Assembly: GCF_024305245.1 (NCBI RefSeq)
Contig: NZ_JAMWYX010000001.1
Location: 434,001 to 498,000 of the forward strand
Length of the DNA stretch: 64,000 bases
Source of the DNA: Erythrobacter sp.
GTDB taxonomy: Bacteria > Pseudomonadota > Alphaproteobacteria > Sphingomonadales > Sphingomonadaceae
Reading direction: 5' to 3'
This document shows, piece by piece, positions 27,349 to 40,373 of this stretch (its first letter is position 1; each line of letters begins with the position of its first letter). The notes under the pieces were generated by a model that saw nothing but the letters and a program-made list of their open reading frames with translations, did no database searches and was not told where the DNA came from. Position numbers and translations under genes: made by a program.

Positions 27349-30300
27349 TTAGACTCCACAATAGTCTTGCAACGACCGGACTTCAAGCTGATCCGGCGCG
27401 ATCGCGGCAATCGCGGCCGCCGCAGCCAGCGAAGCAGCTGCAGTCGTGTAATACGGAACCTTGCCGGCGAGCGCCGCCTGACGGATAGATTTGCTGTCCA
27501 TCAGCGACTGCCAGCCCTCCGTCGTGTTGAAGATCAGCGCGATGTCGCCGTCGATGATCCGGTCGACGATATGCGGCTGGCCCTCGGCCACCTTGTTGAC
27601 CCGCTCCACCGGCAGCCCCTGTTCGGCCAGCCATGTCTGGGTGCCGCCGGTGGCGATGACGGTGAAACCGTGCTCGATCAATCGCCTGATCGCCGGGACG
27701 ATCGCCGGCTTGTCGGTATCCTTGACCGATACGAACAAGGTTCCGCCACGCGGAAGGTTCATCCCAGCACCGATCTGCGACTTGAGAAACGCAGCCTCGA
27801 AGCTCGCGTCGATCCCCATGACTTCGCCGGTCGATTTCATCTCGGGGCTCAGAACAGGATCAGAGCCGGGGAACCGCGCAAACGGGAACACCGCTTCCTT
27901 CACCGACATGTAAGGCAGATCGCGCTTAAACGGCTCGAAGCTGGAGAGCGGCTCTCCCGCCATCACCCGCGCAGCAATCTTGGCGACCGGCTGGCCGGTA
28001 GCCTTGGCGACGAACGGCACGGTCCGGCTGGCGCGCGGGTTGACCTCGATCAGAAAAACCACGCCGTCCTTGACTGCGAACTGCACGTTCATCAGCCCCT
28101 TCACGCCCAGCGCAAAGGCCAGCGCTTCGGTCTGGCGCTCCATCTCGGCGACGATTCCAGGGTCGAGCGAATATGGCGGCAAGGTGCAGGCACTATCGCC
28201 CGAATGGACGCCGGCCTCTTCGATATGCTGCATCACCGCTGCAACCCGCACTTCGGTGCCATCGCATATCGCATCCACATCGCACTCGATCGCGTCGCGC
28301 AGATATTGGTCGATCAGCACCGGGCTATCGCCCGAAACATTCACGGCCGTGGCGATGTAATTATCGAGCTGGGCTTCGGAATCGACGATCTCCATCGCCC
28401 GCCCGCCCAGCACATAGGACGGGCGCAGCAGCACCGGATAGCCGATCCGCGCGGCCACTGCGGCCGCCTCGTCGCGGCTGCGGGCGATGCCATTCTCGGG
28501 CTGCTGGAGCTTCAGCTTGCTCACCAGCTTGGCAAAGCGTTCGCGGTCTTCGGCTAGGTCGATCGCATCGGGCGATGTACCGAGGATGGGGATCCCCGCA
28601 TCCTCCAGCGCCTGCGCCAGTTTCAGCGGGGTCTGCCCGCCGAACTGCACGATCACGCCCACAAGCTCCCCGTTCTGCTGTTCGACACGCAGGATTTCGA
28701 GCACGTCTTCCGCGGTCAGCGGTTCAAAATAGAGCCGGTCAGAGGTGTCGTAATCGGTCGACACGGTTTCGGGATTGCAGTTGACCATGATCGTTTCGAA
28801 CGCCGGGCCATGCCATTCCTCGCCCAAGGCAAAGCAGGCGTGGACGCAGCAGTAATCGAACTCGATCCCCTGCCCGATCCTGTTCGGCCCGCCGCCAAGG
28901 ATCACGATCTTGCGCCGGTCGGAGGGGTTTGCCTCGCACTCCGCCTCGCCGAAGCTTGGGGCTTCGTAAGTCGAATACATATAGGGCGTGATCGCCTCGA
29001 ACTCGGCGGCGCAGCTATCGATCCGCTTGAAGACCGGCAGCACGCCAAGCTTGTGGCGCAGCGCCCTCACCTCGTCCTCGCTGGTGGCACCGGCCATCGC
29101 GACCAGCGCATCGTGCAGCAGGCCGGAACGCTTGGCCTGCGTTTCGCCCATCCCGCCTGCTACCCCCACCGAGCGTACCGCCAGCGTGGCGAGGCGCCGA
29201 TCGGAAAATCCCATCGCTTTCAAGCGCCGCAATCCGGCAGCATCGCGCGGCAAGCCATCGGCCTGCACTTCGCGCTCGGCAGCGATGATGGCTTCGATCT
29301 GGCGCAGGAACCACGGGTCGTAGAAGGTGACGGCGGCGATTTCCTCGACGCTCAGACCCTCGCGGAACGCCTGCCCCACCTTGAGCAGCCGGTCAGGCGT
29401 GCGGCGTGACAGCGCGGCATTGATCACATCCCGGCTCGCGCCTTCCAGCTCCGGCATGCGGTTGAACCCGTCGAGCCCCGTTTCCAGCCCCCGAAGCGCC
29501 TTCTGCATCGATTCCTGGAAATTGCGACCGATCGCCATCACCTCGCCCACCGACTTCATTGCGGTCGAAAGATCGGTGGCTGCGCCCTTGAACTTTTCGA
29601 ACGCGAAGCGCGGAATCTTGGTGACGACATAATCGAGCGTCGGCTCGAAGCTGGCAGGCGTTGCGCCGGTAATCTCGTTGGTGAGCTCGTCGAGGGTGTA
29701 TCCGACCGCCAGTTTCGCCGCGACGCGGGCGATGGGGAAGCCGGTGGCTTTGGATGCCAGCGCGGAGGACCGCGACACGCGCGGATTCATCTCGATCACG
29801 ATCAGGCGTCCGTCGGCTGGATTGACAGCGAACTGCACGTTCGATCCGCCGGTTTCCACCCCGATCTCGCGCAGGCAAGCGATGCTCGCGTTGCGCATGA
29901 TCTGGTATTCCTTGTCGGTCAGCGTCAGCGCCGGGGCGACGGTGATCGAGTCCCCGGTGTGCACGCCCATCGGATCGACGTTTTCGATGGCGCAGATGAT
30001 GATCGCGTTATCCTTGCGGTCGCGCACCACCTCCATCTCGAACTCTTTCCACCCGAGCAGCGATTCCTCGATCAACACTTCAGTGGTGGGCGAGGCGTCG
30101 AGGCCTTCTGCCACGATCTGGTCGAATTCGGCCTTGTTGTAGGCGATCCCCCCGCCCGTGCCGCCAAGGGTGAAGCTGGGGCGAATGATCGAGGGCAAGC
30201 CGGTGCGCTCAAGGATCACGCGCGCCTGTTCCAGTGTGGTGGCAACGCCCGAACGCGCACTTTCCAGCCCGATGGAGTCCATCGCATCGCGGAAACGCTG

Positions 30301-30687
30301 GCGGTTTTCGGCCTTGTCGATCGCGTCCGCTTTCGCGCCGATCATCTCGACGCCGTATTTCTCGAGCGTCCCGTCCGCATCCAGCGCCAGCGCGCAGTTC
30401 AGCGCCGTCTGCCCGCCCATCGTCGGCAGCAGCGCGTCGGGGCGTTCCTTGGCGATGATCTTGGCGACGATATCTGGCGTGATCGGCTCGATATAGGTCG
30501 CGTCGGCGAATTCCGGATCGGTCATGATAGTCGCCGGGTTGGAGTTGACCAGGATGACGCGGTAGCCCTCCTCCTTCAGCGCCTTGATCGCCTGCGTGCC
30601 GGAATAATCGAACTCGCACGCCTGCCCGATGATGATGGGGCCGGCGCCAATGACGAGGATCGAGGAAATGTCGGTTCTTTTGGGCAT
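27349..30687 (-). CDS. carB: Carbamoyl-phosphate synthase large subunit
   Basis: 1112 residues, full length. Two homologous ATP-grasp halves with [20 protein letters not shown] and the second [19 protein letters not shown], then the oligomerisation and C-terminal MGS-like regulatory domain (about 950-1112). Makes carbamoyl phosphate for pyrimidine and arginine synthesis with CarA. Its ATG overlaps the stop of the upstream unknown gene by one base (TGATG), so its translation is coupled to that gene rather than directly to carA. Confidence 0.98.
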   Translation of the reverse strand: MPKRTDISSILVIGAGPIIIGQACEFDYSGTQAIKALKEEGYRVILVNSNPATIMTDPEFADATYIEPITPDIVAKIIAKERPDALLPTMGGQTALNCALALDADGTLEKYGVEMIGAKADAIDKAENRQRFRDAMDSIGLESARSGVATTLEQARVILERTGLPSIIRPSFTLGGTGGGIAYNKAEFDQIVAEGLDASPTTEVLIEESLLGWKEFEMEVVRDRKDNAIIICAIENVDPMGVHTGDSITVAPALTLTDKEYQIMRNASIACLREIGVETGGSNVQFAVNPADGRLIVIEMNPRVSRSSALASKATGFPIARVAAKLAVGYTLDELTNEITGATPASFEPTLDYVVTKIPRFAFEKFKGAATDLSTAMKSVGEVMAIGRNFQESMQKALRGLETGLDGFNRMPELEGASRDVINAALSRRTPDRLLKVGQAFREGLSVEEIAAVTFYDPWFLRQIEAIIAAEREVQADGLPRDAAGLRRLKAMGFSDRRLATLAVRSVGVAGGMGETQAKRSGLLHDALVAMAGATSEDEVRALRHKLGVLPVFKRIDSCAAEFEAITPYMYSTYEAPSFGEAECEANPSDRRKIVILGGGPNRIGQGIEFDYCCVHACFALGEEWHGPAFETIMVNCNPETVSTDYDTSDRLYFEPLTAEDVLEILRVEQQNGELVGVIVQFGGQTPLKLAQALEDAGIPILGTSPDAIDLAEDRERFAKLVSKLKLQQPENGIARSRDEAAAVAARIGYPVLLRPSYVLGGRAMEIVDSEAQLDNYIATAVNVSGDSPVLIDQYLRDAIECDVDAICDGTEVRVAAVMQHIEEAGVHSGDSACTLPPYSLDPGIVAEMERQTEALAFALGVKGLMNVQFAVKDGVVFLIEVNPRASRTVPFVAKATGQPVAKIAARVMAGEPLSSFEPFKRDLPYMSVKEAVFPFARFPGSDPVLSPEMKSTGEVMGIDASFEAAFLKSQIGAGMNLPRGGTLFVSVKDTDKPAIVPAIRRLIEHGFTVIATGGTQTWLAEQGLPVERVNKVAEGQPHIVDRIIDGDIALIFNTTEGWQSLMDSKSIRQAALAGKVPYYTTAAASLAAAAAIAAIAPDQLEVRSLQDYCGV

Positions 30688-31355
30688 CAGGAGTCCTGCT
30701 CGGAAGGGTCGGGCGCGAAGGCGAAGGTGAACTTGGTATAGCGGTTCACGAAAGGCAGCACGTCGGGCTTGGAGGCGGCGCTGCCGAAGGTGAAGGTGCA
30801 GTTGCGGCGGATGTCGATCATGCGGTCGCCGTCGCGCGCGGTGATGTAGCTCAGCGCGTAATAGCTGCGCGGGGCGTTGCGGCGGCCGATCACGTCGAGC
30901 TGGCGCATGGTGGCATCCTCGGAGGCGAGGCGCTCTGTGTCGATGAAGCCCTGCTGCTTGCGCTGATCGGCGACGGCTTCATGGCGGGCGGCGGGATTGA
31001 AGGTGGCTTCGTCAAACGGGCCTTGGCTGGCAGCGACGCGGCAATCCATCCGGCCTGCGACGGGATAGCGGCTATCCTCGTCATGCAGCACCGGCCGCCA
31101 GAAGGAGAGCACCGGCAGGCCGGTCTCGGGCGGGGCTTCGAGCGTCACCGAACCATCGCCTTGAAATGCCACGCCCTCGGCAATCTCCGCACCGGGCCAT
31201 TCGGCCAGCGGGCGCGGGGTCATCGCGGGGTTCTGGGCGAGCGAAGGGGTTGATATAGTTACGAAAGCAGCGGCCAGCGCAGTAAACCCCTTCCCTTGAG
31301 GGAAGGGGTTGGGGGATGGGTGTTCGACGCCCGAAATGACACCCCGCCCCCTCAC
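30687..31355 (-). CDS. Exported protein of unknown function inside the car operon
   Basis: Up to 222 residues from a GTG at 31355. The first ~23 codons come from the REP-like palindrome upstream; then follows a hydrophobic stretch [18 protein letters not shown] (about 24-41), which looks like the core and cleavage site of a signal peptide whose original basic start has been overwritten. The next in-frame ATG is at 31223 and would lack the signal. The mature part is soluble, with several Tyr/Arg-rich strands and no motif I know. Coupled to carB by a one-base overlap. Confidence 0.65.
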   Translation of the reverse strand: MRGRGVISGVEHPSPNPFPQGKGFTALAAAFVTISTPSLAQNPAMTPRPLAEWPGAEIAEGVAFQGDGSVTLEAPPETGLPVLSFWRPVLHDEDSRYPVAGRMDCRVAASQGPFDEATFNPAARHEAVADQRKQQGFIDTERLASEDATMRQLDVIGRRNAPRSYYALSYITARDGDRMIDIRRNCTFTFGSAASKPDVLPFVNRYTKFTFAFAPDPSEQDS

Positions 31356-31395
31356 CGCCGAGCCCCCATCCCCAGCCCTTCCCTCAAGGGAAGAG
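31284..31395. repeat. REP-like compound inverted repeat
   Basis: Copy 1 holds the palindrome CCCCTTCCCT-TG-AGGGAAGGGG (31287-31308) followed by TTGGGGGATGGG (31309-31320). Copy 2, inverted, reads CCCCCATCCCCAGCC (31363-31377) and then the palindrome CTTCCCT-CA-AGGGAAG (31378-31393). The 40-50 bases between are C-rich. Two inverted palindromic units make a BIME-like element of about 110 bases, able to fold into a large hairpin in the car transcript. No other copy was seen in the window. Confidence 0.85.
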
Positions 31396-31437
31396 AGAAG
31401 TAGGGCGCGAACATGTTGATCGAGGTGAATTGGGCCT

Positions 31438-32619
31438 TCACCCCAGCCCCCCTACAAACTTCTCGAACAGGTAGAAGCTATCCTGCGGCCCCGGCGATGC
31501 CTCAGGGTGGTACTGCACCGCGAACGCCCGCTTCCCGCGAATGGAAATCCCGCAATTCGTTCCGTCGAACAGCGACACATGAGTCTGCTCGACGTTGTCC
31601 GGCAAGGTCGCCGCATCCACCGCAAAGCCGTGGTTCATGCTCGTAATCTCGACAAGGCCAGACGTCTCGCCCCAGCCCGCGCCAACCCTCTGCACCGGAT
31701 GGTTTGCGCCGCGGTGGCCCTGGTGCATCTTGATCGTCTTCGCGCCCGCCGCCAGCGCCAGCAGTTGGTGGCCCAGACAAATGCCGAAGATCGGCACGTC
31801 CGCCTCCAGCAGCTGCGCGATCACCGGCACGGCATATTCGCCCGTCGCCGCGGGATCGCCAGGGCCGTTGCTGAGGAACACGCCATCGGGCGACAGCGCC
31901 ATCACGTCCTCGTAAGATGTCTTGGCCGGCACCACCGTCACCCGCGCGCCGGCCTTCACCAGATTGCGGAAGATATTGTCCTTGGAGCCATAGTCGATCG
32001 CCACAACATGCGGCTTTGCGTCCCTCGGTGCTCGCCCGTAGCCAGTGCCGAGCCGCCAATATCCGCCCTCCCAGCTTTCGTGCTTGTCGCGGGTGACGCG
32101 CACCGCGAGGTCCATGCCCTCCAGACCCGGCCACCCTTGCGCGCGCGCCAGCAGTGCGGGCAGGTCAAACTTGCCGTCGGGAGCATGGGCGATCACGGCA
32201 TTGGGCGCGCCCGTCTGCCGGATGCGGCGGGTCAGCGCGCGGGTGTCCACGCCCGAAACCCCGATCTTGCCGTTTCGCGCCATCCATCCGGCGAATTTCT
32301 CGATGCTGCGGAAGCTGCTCGGCTCGGTCACATCCTCGCGCACCACGCAGCCGACTGCACCTTCGACCTTGCTTTCGACATCTTCGGCATTCGCGCCGAC
32401 ATTGCCGATATGCGGGAAGGTGAAGGTGACGATCTGCGCCGCGTAGCTGGGATCGGTCAGCACTTCCTGATAGCCGGTCATCGCTGTGTTGAAGCACACC
32501 TCGCCCACCGCGCTGCCTGCCGCACCGAAGCCCCGACCCCAGATCACCGTACCATCGGCCAGAACGATACAGCCGGTCGCACCCGAAGGTTGCGCGCGGA
32601 AAGATGCGGGGTCGGCCAT
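31438..32619 (-). CDS. carA: Carbamoyl-phosphate synthase small subunit
   Basis: 393 residues from ATG 32619. Glutaminase subunit supplying ammonia to CarB. The N-terminal domain begins [18 protein letters not shown]; the C-terminal class I amidotransferase domain has the nucleophile in [15 protein letters not shown] and the His/Glu of [11 protein letters not shown]. First gene of carA-unknown-carB. Divergent from the yqeY-like gene across 141 bases; TTGACG (minus strand, 32694-32689) may be a -35, but its -10 is weak. Confidence 0.97.
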   Translation of the reverse strand: MADPASFRAQPSGATGCIVLADGTVIWGRGFGAAGSAVGEVCFNTAMTGYQEVLTDPSYAAQIVTFTFPHIGNVGANAEDVESKVEGAVGCVVREDVTEPSSFRSIEKFAGWMARNGKIGVSGVDTRALTRRIRQTGAPNAVIAHAPDGKFDLPALLARAQGWPGLEGMDLAVRVTRDKHESWEGGYWRLGTGYGRAPRDAKPHVVAIDYGSKDNIFRNLVKAGARVTVVPAKTSYEDVMALSPDGVFLSNGPGDPAATGEYAVPVIAQLLEADVPIFGICLGHQLLALAAGAKTIKMHQGHRGANHPVQRVGAGWGETSGLVEITSMNHGFAVDAATLPDNVEQTHVSLFDGTNCGISIRGKRAFAVQYHPEASPGPQDSFYLFEKFVGGLG

Positions 32620-32760
32620 GGGGCGCTCCGTTACAGGTAAAGCCAGCGATGTTGCTAAGTTTCGTGCGCTAAGCGCGTGGGCCGCGCGCGTCAACCTAGG
32701 CTTGGCCCCGCAATTGGGTTAGAGGGCCCGACATTCATTCCATCCACAGGAAACGCACGA

Positions 32761-33213
32761 ATGATCCGTGACGACATCAAGGCCGCTACCATCACCGCGA
32801 TGAAGGCAGGCGAGAAAGACCGCACAGCCGCGCTCCGCCAGATCAGCGCCAAGATCAAGGACCGCGATATCGAGGAACGCACCAGCGCCAAGGAGATCCC
32901 TGACGATGAACTGGTCGTCAGCGTGCTTCAGAAGATGGCGAAGCAGCGCCGCGAATCGATCGAGATGTACGTGACCGGCGGGCGCGAGGAGCTGGCGGCA
33001 AAGGAACGCGCCGAACTCGAAGTGATCGAGGAATTCCTGCCACAGATGATGGACGAGGCGGAAACCCGCGCTGCGATCGAGGCGATCAAGGCGGAAACCG
33101 GCGCGTCCAGCATGAAGGACATGGGCACCGTGATGGGCGAACTGAAAGCCCGCCACGGCGCGGTGCTCGACGGCAAGCTGGCGAGCACGCTGGTGAAGGC
33201 GGCGCTTTCGTAA
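32761..33213 (+). CDS. GatB/YqeY domain protein
   Basis: 150 residues, a stand-alone YqeY domain: MIRDDIKAATITAMKAGEKDRTAALRQI ... ELEVIEEFLPQMM ... MKDMGTVMGELKARHGAVLDGKLASTLVK. It is related to the C-terminal domain of the tRNA amidotransferase subunit GatB, which binds tRNA; the free-standing protein has no established activity. It precedes dnaG and rpoD here, the place taken by rpsU in the classical macromolecular-synthesis operon of enterobacteria. Confidence 0.93.
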   Translation: MIRDDIKAATITAMKAGEKDRTAALRQISAKIKDRDIEERTSAKEIPDDELVVSVLQKMAKQRRESIEMYVTGGREELAAKERAELEVIEEFLPQMMDEAETRAAIEAIKAETGASSMKDMGTVMGELKARHGAVLDGKLASTLVKAALS

Positions 33214-33276
33214 GCCCACAGACCAATCCACAGGCCGCGCTTGAACCCTGGCGGGTTCGGGCGCACCTAACCCAGC

Positions 33277-35163
33277 ATGGCCATCACCCCGCAATGGAAG
33301 GACGAACTGCGCGCGCGGATCACGCTGTCGACGCTTGTCATGCGGTCGGTCAAGCTGACCCGCGCCGGACGCGAGTGGAAGGGGTGCTGTCCGTTTCATG
33401 ACGAGAAGACGCCGAGCTTTTACGTCAACGACCAGAAGCAGTTTTACCATTGCTTCGGTTGCGGCGCGCATGGCGATGCGATCAGCTGGATGGTCGATCA
33501 CGCGGGCCTGCAATTCATGGACGCGGTCAAGGAACTGGCCGCCGAGGCCGGGATGGAAGTCCCTGCCCCCGACCCGCAAATGGCCAAGCGTGCAGAACAA
33601 CGCGCCAGCCTGATCGACGTGACCGACGCGGCGCAGGCGTTCTATGTTGCAAGTCTCGCCGCGCCAGGCGGCAAGGCGGCGCGGGATTATCTGGAACGGC
33701 GCGGCTTCTCGGCCAAGATCATGGCCGAATTCGGCTTCGGCTGGGCGCCCGATGAACGGCAGGCTCTGCCCAAAGCCCTTTCGCAATTCGGCGAGGATAT
33801 GCTCGAAGGCGCCGGGATGCGCGCCGCCAATGAACAGGGCGAACGCTACGACCGCTTCCGCGGGCGGGTGATGCTGCCGATTCAGGACGCGCGCGGACGG
33901 GTGATCGCCTTCGGAGGGCGCATTCTCGATAAGCGGGACGGCGTGGCGAAATACCTGAATTCGTCCGACACCGAATTGTTCGACAAGGGCCGCACGCTCT
34001 ACAATCTCCACCGCGCTGCGCCCGCATCGCGCCAGACCGGACGGGTGGTGGTGGTCGAAGGCTATATGGATGTGATCGCGCTGGCGAATGCGGGGATCGC
34101 CGATGTGGTCGCGCCGCTGGGCACGGCGCTCACCGAGATGCAGCTCGAACTGCTGTGGCGCATGGTCGAGGTGCCGGTGCTGTGCTTCGATGGCGACGCG
34201 GCAGGGCAGCGCGCCGCGATTCGGGCGGTGACGCGCGCCCTGCCCCTGCTCGGCCCGATGCGCTCGCTCAGCATCGTGCGCCTGCCCGCCGGGCTCGATC
34301 CCGACGATCTCATCAACCAGCAAGGCAAGGCCGCGATGGAGGCGCTGCTCAGCCGCCCTGCCAGTCTGGTCGATACGCTGTGGGAGTTCGAACGCGATGC
34401 CCAGCCCCTCGCAACGCCCGAGGCCAAGGCGGGCCTGAAGGCGCGGCTGATGGCGCATGTCGAAACGATCGCCGATCCCGAGGTCAAAGGGCTGTACCGC
34501 CGCGAGCTTGGCGACCGGTTCTCCGCCTTCGCTTATCCCCCCCGTCCGCCGCGTGCGCCCTATTCACCGCCGCAGCGCAGCCAGCGCGGCCCCTGGCGCG
34601 GTGCACCTGTGCCGCCGCCGGGCCTTTCGGAAGATGCGCGCGCACGGCTATCGGGGATCATGTCCGGCGGCCAACGGCAAGGCTTGCTGGCCGCCGTGAT
34701 TGCCGGCCTGACCCGGTTTCCGAAGGAGATCGACCGCCATGCCGAGGCGCTGTCGCAGCTCGCCCGGCATGACCCGAAATCCGCACCATTGGTCGAATCG
34801 CTCTTCGAACTTGCAGAAATGCTTGATTCGTCGCCCCCAAGCGCCATATGCGATTCGCTAGGTCATCCTGCCCCGCCGGCAGACATCCGTTACGCCTTCC
34901 TTGATGAAGGCACATCCACCGGCGCTGCGTGTGAGGAATTGGCCGAAGCTGTGTCGCTGCTGGTCGAACGGCCGGCGCTTGAGGCTGCGCTTGCGGTCAC
35001 GATAGCCCGTTTCGACAACGATCCTGAAGGATCGTTTGCCGAACAGACCAGGCTGCGCGCACAGCTCATGACAGTTGAAGAGCGCCTCAAGGCATTCGGG
35101 CGCAGAAAAGCTGCCCCGGCAGCTACGGGTGACAACTCCGCGCCCGCGGAGGACATTGGTTAA
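33277..35163 (+). CDS. dnaG: DNA primase
   Basis: 628 residues. Makes RNA primers for replication. N-terminal CHC2 zinc finger: Cys38, His41, Cys59, Cys62. The catalytic core has the basic region YDRFRGRVMLPIQDARGRV and a TOPRIM fold with VVVEGYMDVIAL and CFDGDAAGQRA. The C-terminal ~200 residues, beginning with a Pro/Arg-rich linker, form the helicase-binding region. Directly precedes rpoD, 63 bases apart. Confidence 0.97.
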   Translation: MAITPQWKDELRARITLSTLVMRSVKLTRAGREWKGCCPFHDEKTPSFYVNDQKQFYHCFGCGAHGDAISWMVDHAGLQFMDAVKELAAEAGMEVPAPDPQMAKRAEQRASLIDVTDAAQAFYVASLAAPGGKAARDYLERRGFSAKIMAEFGFGWAPDERQALPKALSQFGEDMLEGAGMRAANEQGERYDRFRGRVMLPIQDARGRVIAFGGRILDKRDGVAKYLNSSDTELFDKGRTLYNLHRAAPASRQTGRVVVVEGYMDVIALANAGIADVVAPLGTALTEMQLELLWRMVEVPVLCFDGDAAGQRAAIRAVTRALPLLGPMRSLSIVRLPAGLDPDDLINQQGKAAMEALLSRPASLVDTLWEFERDAQPLATPEAKAGLKARLMAHVETIADPEVKGLYRRELGDRFSAFAYPPRPPRAPYSPPQRSQRGPWRGAPVPPPGLSEDARARLSGIMSGGQRQGLLAAVIAGLTRFPKEIDRHAEALSQLARHDPKSAPLVESLFELAEMLDSSPPSAICDSLGHPAPPADIRYAFLDEGTSTGAACEELAEAVSLLVERPALEAALAVTIARFDNDPEGSFAEQTRLRAQLMTVEERLKAFGRRKAAPAATGDNSAPAEDIG

Positions 35164-35226
35164 ACAGGCGGCGGTTTTCTGCGAAACGCAGGAGAAAGCC
35201 ACCCGGCAACGGATTGATTGAAAAAT

Positions 35227-37260
<2,034 letters not shown>

Positions 37261-37271
37261 GTCGCGAAAGG

Positions 37272-37292
37272 CCCCGCTTCGGCGGGGTTTTT
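37272..37292 (+). terminator. Intrinsic terminator of rpoD
   Basis: CCCCGC-TTCG-GCGGGG hairpin with a stable UUCG tetraloop followed by TTTTT (37288-37292), 11 bases after the rpoD stop. The last base touches the end of the convergent gene. Confidence 0.95.
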
Positions 37293-38443
37293 CATGGGCG
37301 GTGTCGGAACGGCCATACCAACTGCCGCGCCCAGCCCTCCGGCGCGCGTTCTCCGGCCATGCCATAGCCGCTCGGCCAGCAGTCCTCCGGCATGTGATAC
37401 GTCCCGAACCAGCGGTCGATCATCGGCAGGTGCACCGCGAAGTTCACATCGCGCGCCTCGGGCTCTGCCCCATGGTGCCAATGGTGGAAGCGAGGCATCG
37501 CCACCCACCGCTCGAGCCAGCGCACTCGCGGCGCGAAGTTCGCGTGGATGAACACCGCGTGGAAGCTTACCAGCGCCAGATAGGCGTAGACCGCGACAGG
37601 ATCGAACCCCAGCATCACCAGTGGCAGCAGCACCAGCCCGCGCGTCATGATAACATCGACCAGATGCAGCCGCGATCCGGCGAGCCAATCCATGACCTCG
37701 ACGCTATGGTGCACCTTGTGAAACCGCCACAGCAACGGGATGGCATGAAAGGCTCGGTGCACGCCATATTGCGCCAGATCCGCGACCAGCACCGCCAGCG
37801 CAAACTGCACCGCCAGCGGCAGGCTCTGCACCGCTGATTGCGCTGAAGGCAACGCCAGCACGCTTCCCAGCGCCACCGCAGGTGCCAGCACCGCGACGCT
37901 CATCACCTGCGCCAGCACGTGGCTGGCAAAGAAATACTGCGTGTCGGTCAGCCAGCCACGCCGGAATGCACCCTGACCGCGCCGCAGCGCAAAGCCCCGC
38001 TCCAGCGGCACGAAGATCGCGGCGGTGGTCAGCACGCCCAGCACGAACCAGTCGAGCCCGAGATAGACGGTGCTGGCACCGCCGCGCGGAATCTCCACCC
38101 CGCCCGCGCCCAAGGCCAAAGCCGCTCCCGCCAGAAACAGGCCCGCGATCCCCAGCGCCTTTCTGCGCCGCAACAGCATGGATAATCCCGCCAACGCCAT
38201 CGCCGCCAGCAACCCGACATCGATCGCCAACCGCACCAACTCCAGCGGATAACGCGCGCGCAGTTCCGGCAGCGTCAGATATTGCGGGAAATGCAGGCAC
38301 AGCACCGCAAACAGAGCCAGCAGCCCCAGCACGATGCCCATAACACCGCTGATCCAGCCCGTACCGAAATGGCGCGGCGCAGCGTCGGCAAAGACGCGGG
38401 CCAGCCATTGTTCGGCGGTCGGACGGGAAGCAGGATTGCTCAT
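37292..38443 (-). CDS. Sterol desaturase / fatty-acid hydroxylase family membrane protein
   Basis: 383 residues from ATG 38443. Several membrane helices fill the N-terminal half; the C-terminal half carries the di-iron histidine clusters of the family: HRAFH, HKVHH and HHWHH, with a lone LHLVD His between. Such enzymes hydroxylate or desaturate lipids (fatty acids, carotenoids, sterol-like molecules) in the inner membrane; the substrate here cannot be told. Convergent with rpoD, divergent from rpiB. Confidence 0.88.
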   Translation of the reverse strand: MSNPASRPTAEQWLARVFADAAPRHFGTGWISGVMGIVLGLLALFAVLCLHFPQYLTLPELRARYPLELVRLAIDVGLLAAMALAGLSMLLRRRKALGIAGLFLAGAALALGAGGVEIPRGGASTVYLGLDWFVLGVLTTAAIFVPLERGFALRRGQGAFRRGWLTDTQYFFASHVLAQVMSVAVLAPAVALGSVLALPSAQSAVQSLPLAVQFALAVLVADLAQYGVHRAFHAIPLLWRFHKVHHSVEVMDWLAGSRLHLVDVIMTRGLVLLPLVMLGFDPVAVYAYLALVSFHAVFIHANFAPRVRWLERWVAMPRFHHWHHGAEPEARDVNFAVHLPMIDRWFGTYHMPEDCWPSGYGMAGERAPEGWARQLVWPFRHRP

Positions 38444-38559
38444 CGGACGGGCGGTAGCACGCTGCCTCTTTCGACGGCGTAAAGCAAAACCGGTGCTGAC
38501 CGTCGAAAAGCCGATTCTACGGGGTGGAGAATCTCGCCCCCAGCGACTATGTCGAGCCA

Positions 38560-39039
38560 ATGCGCATAGCAATTGCATCCGATCACGCCGCGACCGAGCT
38601 GAAGGCCGAACTGGCCGAATGGCTCATCGAAGAAGGCCATGACGTCGCTGATCTCGGCCCGGAGCCGGGGGTGAGCGTCGATTACCCCGATTATGGCTAT
38701 CGCCTCGCGGAGATCATTGCCGAGGGTACCGTCGAATTCGGCGTTGCGCTGTGCGGTAGCGGCATCGGCATCTCGATCAGCGTCAATCGCCACCCCGAAG
38801 TGCGTTGCGCGCTGGTTTCCGAGCCGCTTTCCGCAGCCCTCGCGCGCGAACATAATGATGCGAATTGCATCGCAATGGGCGCGCGTCTCGTAGGAATCGA
38901 GATGGCCAAATCCTGCATCGCCACCTTTCTGGACACCGAATTCGCCGATGCCGGCGATCCTGCCGGGCGCCATCAGCGCCGGGTGGGCAAGCTCGGCAAG
39001 CCTCCGTTTCTGCCCGATCATATCGAGACCCACCAATGA
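38560..39039 (+). CDS. rpiB: Ribose-5-phosphate isomerase B
   Basis: 159 residues, RpiB/LacAB family. Interconverts ribose 5-phosphate and ribulose 5-phosphate. [15 protein letters not shown] at the start, the active-site Cys in [15 protein letters not shown], and [12 protein letters not shown]. The frame is open back to 38524 but ATG 38560 fits the family. The stop overlaps the glyA start by four bases (ATGA, 39036-39039). Confidence 0.95.
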   Translation: MRIAIASDHAATELKAELAEWLIEEGHDVADLGPEPGVSVDYPDYGYRLAEIIAEGTVEFGVALCGSGIGISISVNRHPEVRCALVSEPLSAALAREHNDANCIAMGARLVGIEMAKSCIATFLDTEFADAGDPAGRHQRRVGKLGKPPFLPDHIETHQ

Positions 39040-40361
39040 GCACCGCCCCGATTGATTTCGCCACCCGCACCTCTGCCGCCCCGATGGACGGTTTCTGGAA
39101 CGATGACCTGGCCCACGCCGATCCCGAAATCGCGGCGGCCGTCGGCAAGGAACTCGCCCGTCAGCGCGACAAGATCGAACTGATCGCAAGCGAGAACATC
39201 GCAAGCCGCGCCGTGCTCGAAGCGGCGGGCAGCGTGTTCACCAACAAGTATGCGGAAGGCTATCCCGGCAAACGGTATTATGGCGGCTGCGAATATGCCG
39301 ATGTGGTAGAAACGCTGGCAATCGACCGCGCCAAGCAATTGTTCGGCTGCAACTTTGCCAATGTGCAGCCCAACAGCGGCAGCCAGATGAACCAGGCGGT
39401 GTTCCTCGCCCTGCTCAATCCGGGCGATACCTTCATGGGGCTCGATCTGAACTCCGGCGGGCACCTCACCCACGGATCGCCCGTCAATATGAGCGGCAAG
39501 TGGTTCAATGTCGTGTCATATGGCGTGAGCCGCGACACCGAAACCATCGACATGGACGAGGTCGCCGCCAAGGCGCGCGAAAGCAAGCCGAAGATCATCA
39601 TCTGCGGCGGCACCGCATATTCGCGGTTGTGGGATTTCCCAGCGTTCCGCGCGATTGCCGACGAAGTGGGCGCGATTTTGCTGTGCGACATGAGCCACAT
39701 TTCCGGCCTTGTCGCAGGCGGCGCGCACCCCTCGCCCTTCCCGCATTGCGACATCGTCACCTCGACCACGCACAAGTCGCTGCGCGGTCCGCGTTCGGGG
39801 ATCATCCTGTGGAACGACGAGAAGTTCACCAAGCCCCTGAACATGGCGGTCTTCCCCGGCCTGCAGGGCGGCCCTCTGATGCACATCGTCGCAGCCAAGG
39901 CGGTGGCTTTCAAGGAAGCGCTCGATCCCTCGTTCAGCGAATACGCCCATCGCATCGTCGATAACGCCCGCGCGCTCGCCGCAAGCCTTGAGGAAAACGG
40001 GTTGCGCATCGTGAGCGGCGGCACCGATAACCATTCGATGCTGGTCGATCTCACCGCCAAGGACGTGACCGGCAAGGACGCCGAAAAGGGTCTCGATCGG
40101 GCATGGCTCACGTGCAACAAGAATGGCATCCCGTTCGACACCCGCTCGCCTTTCGTAACCAGCGGGATCCGGCTCGGCACGCCCGCCGGAACCACTCGCG
40201 GCTTCGGCCCCGAGGAGTTCCGCACCATCGGCAAACTCATTGCCGAAGTGGTTGACGGTCTTTCCAAAAACGGCCCCGAAGGCGATACGCAGGTCGAGGA
40301 AAGTGTGCGCGCACGGGTCGCTGAACTCTGCGCCGCCTTCCCCGTCTATCCCGGCCTGTAA
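39036..40361 (+). CDS. glyA: Serine hydroxymethyltransferase
   Basis: 441 residues. PLP enzyme converting serine and tetrahydrofolate to glycine and methylene-THF. Conserved: [46 protein letters not shown] and the PLP-lysine motif [13 protein letters not shown]. Start at 39036 overlaps rpiB by four bases. It heads the remainder of an operon with the small membrane gene, nrdR and trmJ, all within 15 bases of each other. Confidence 0.98.
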   Translation: MSTAPIDFATRTSAAPMDGFWNDDLAHADPEIAAAVGKELARQRDKIELIASENIASRAVLEAAGSVFTNKYAEGYPGKRYYGGCEYADVVETLAIDRAKQLFGCNFANVQPNSGSQMNQAVFLALLNPGDTFMGLDLNSGGHLTHGSPVNMSGKWFNVVSYGVSRDTETIDMDEVAAKARESKPKIIICGGTAYSRLWDFPAFRAIADEVGAILLCDMSHISGLVAGGAHPSPFPHCDIVTSTTHKSLRGPRSGIILWNDEKFTKPLNMAVFPGLQGGPLMHIVAAKAVAFKEALDPSFSEYAHRIVDNARALAASLEENGLRIVSGGTDNHSMLVDLTAKDVTGKDAEKGLDRAWLTCNKNGIPFDTRSPFVTSGIRLGTPAGTTRGFGPEEFRTIGKLIAEVVDGLSKNGPEGDTQVEESVRARVAELCAAFPVYPGL

Positions 40362-40373
40362 GGAAGCAATGCA

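Noticed and set aside
32719..34458. 579-codon minus-strand frame opposite the yqeY-like gene and dnaG
   Set aside because: It spans the boundary between two well-supported plus-strand genes and has no motif; it is a shadow of dnaG codon bias.
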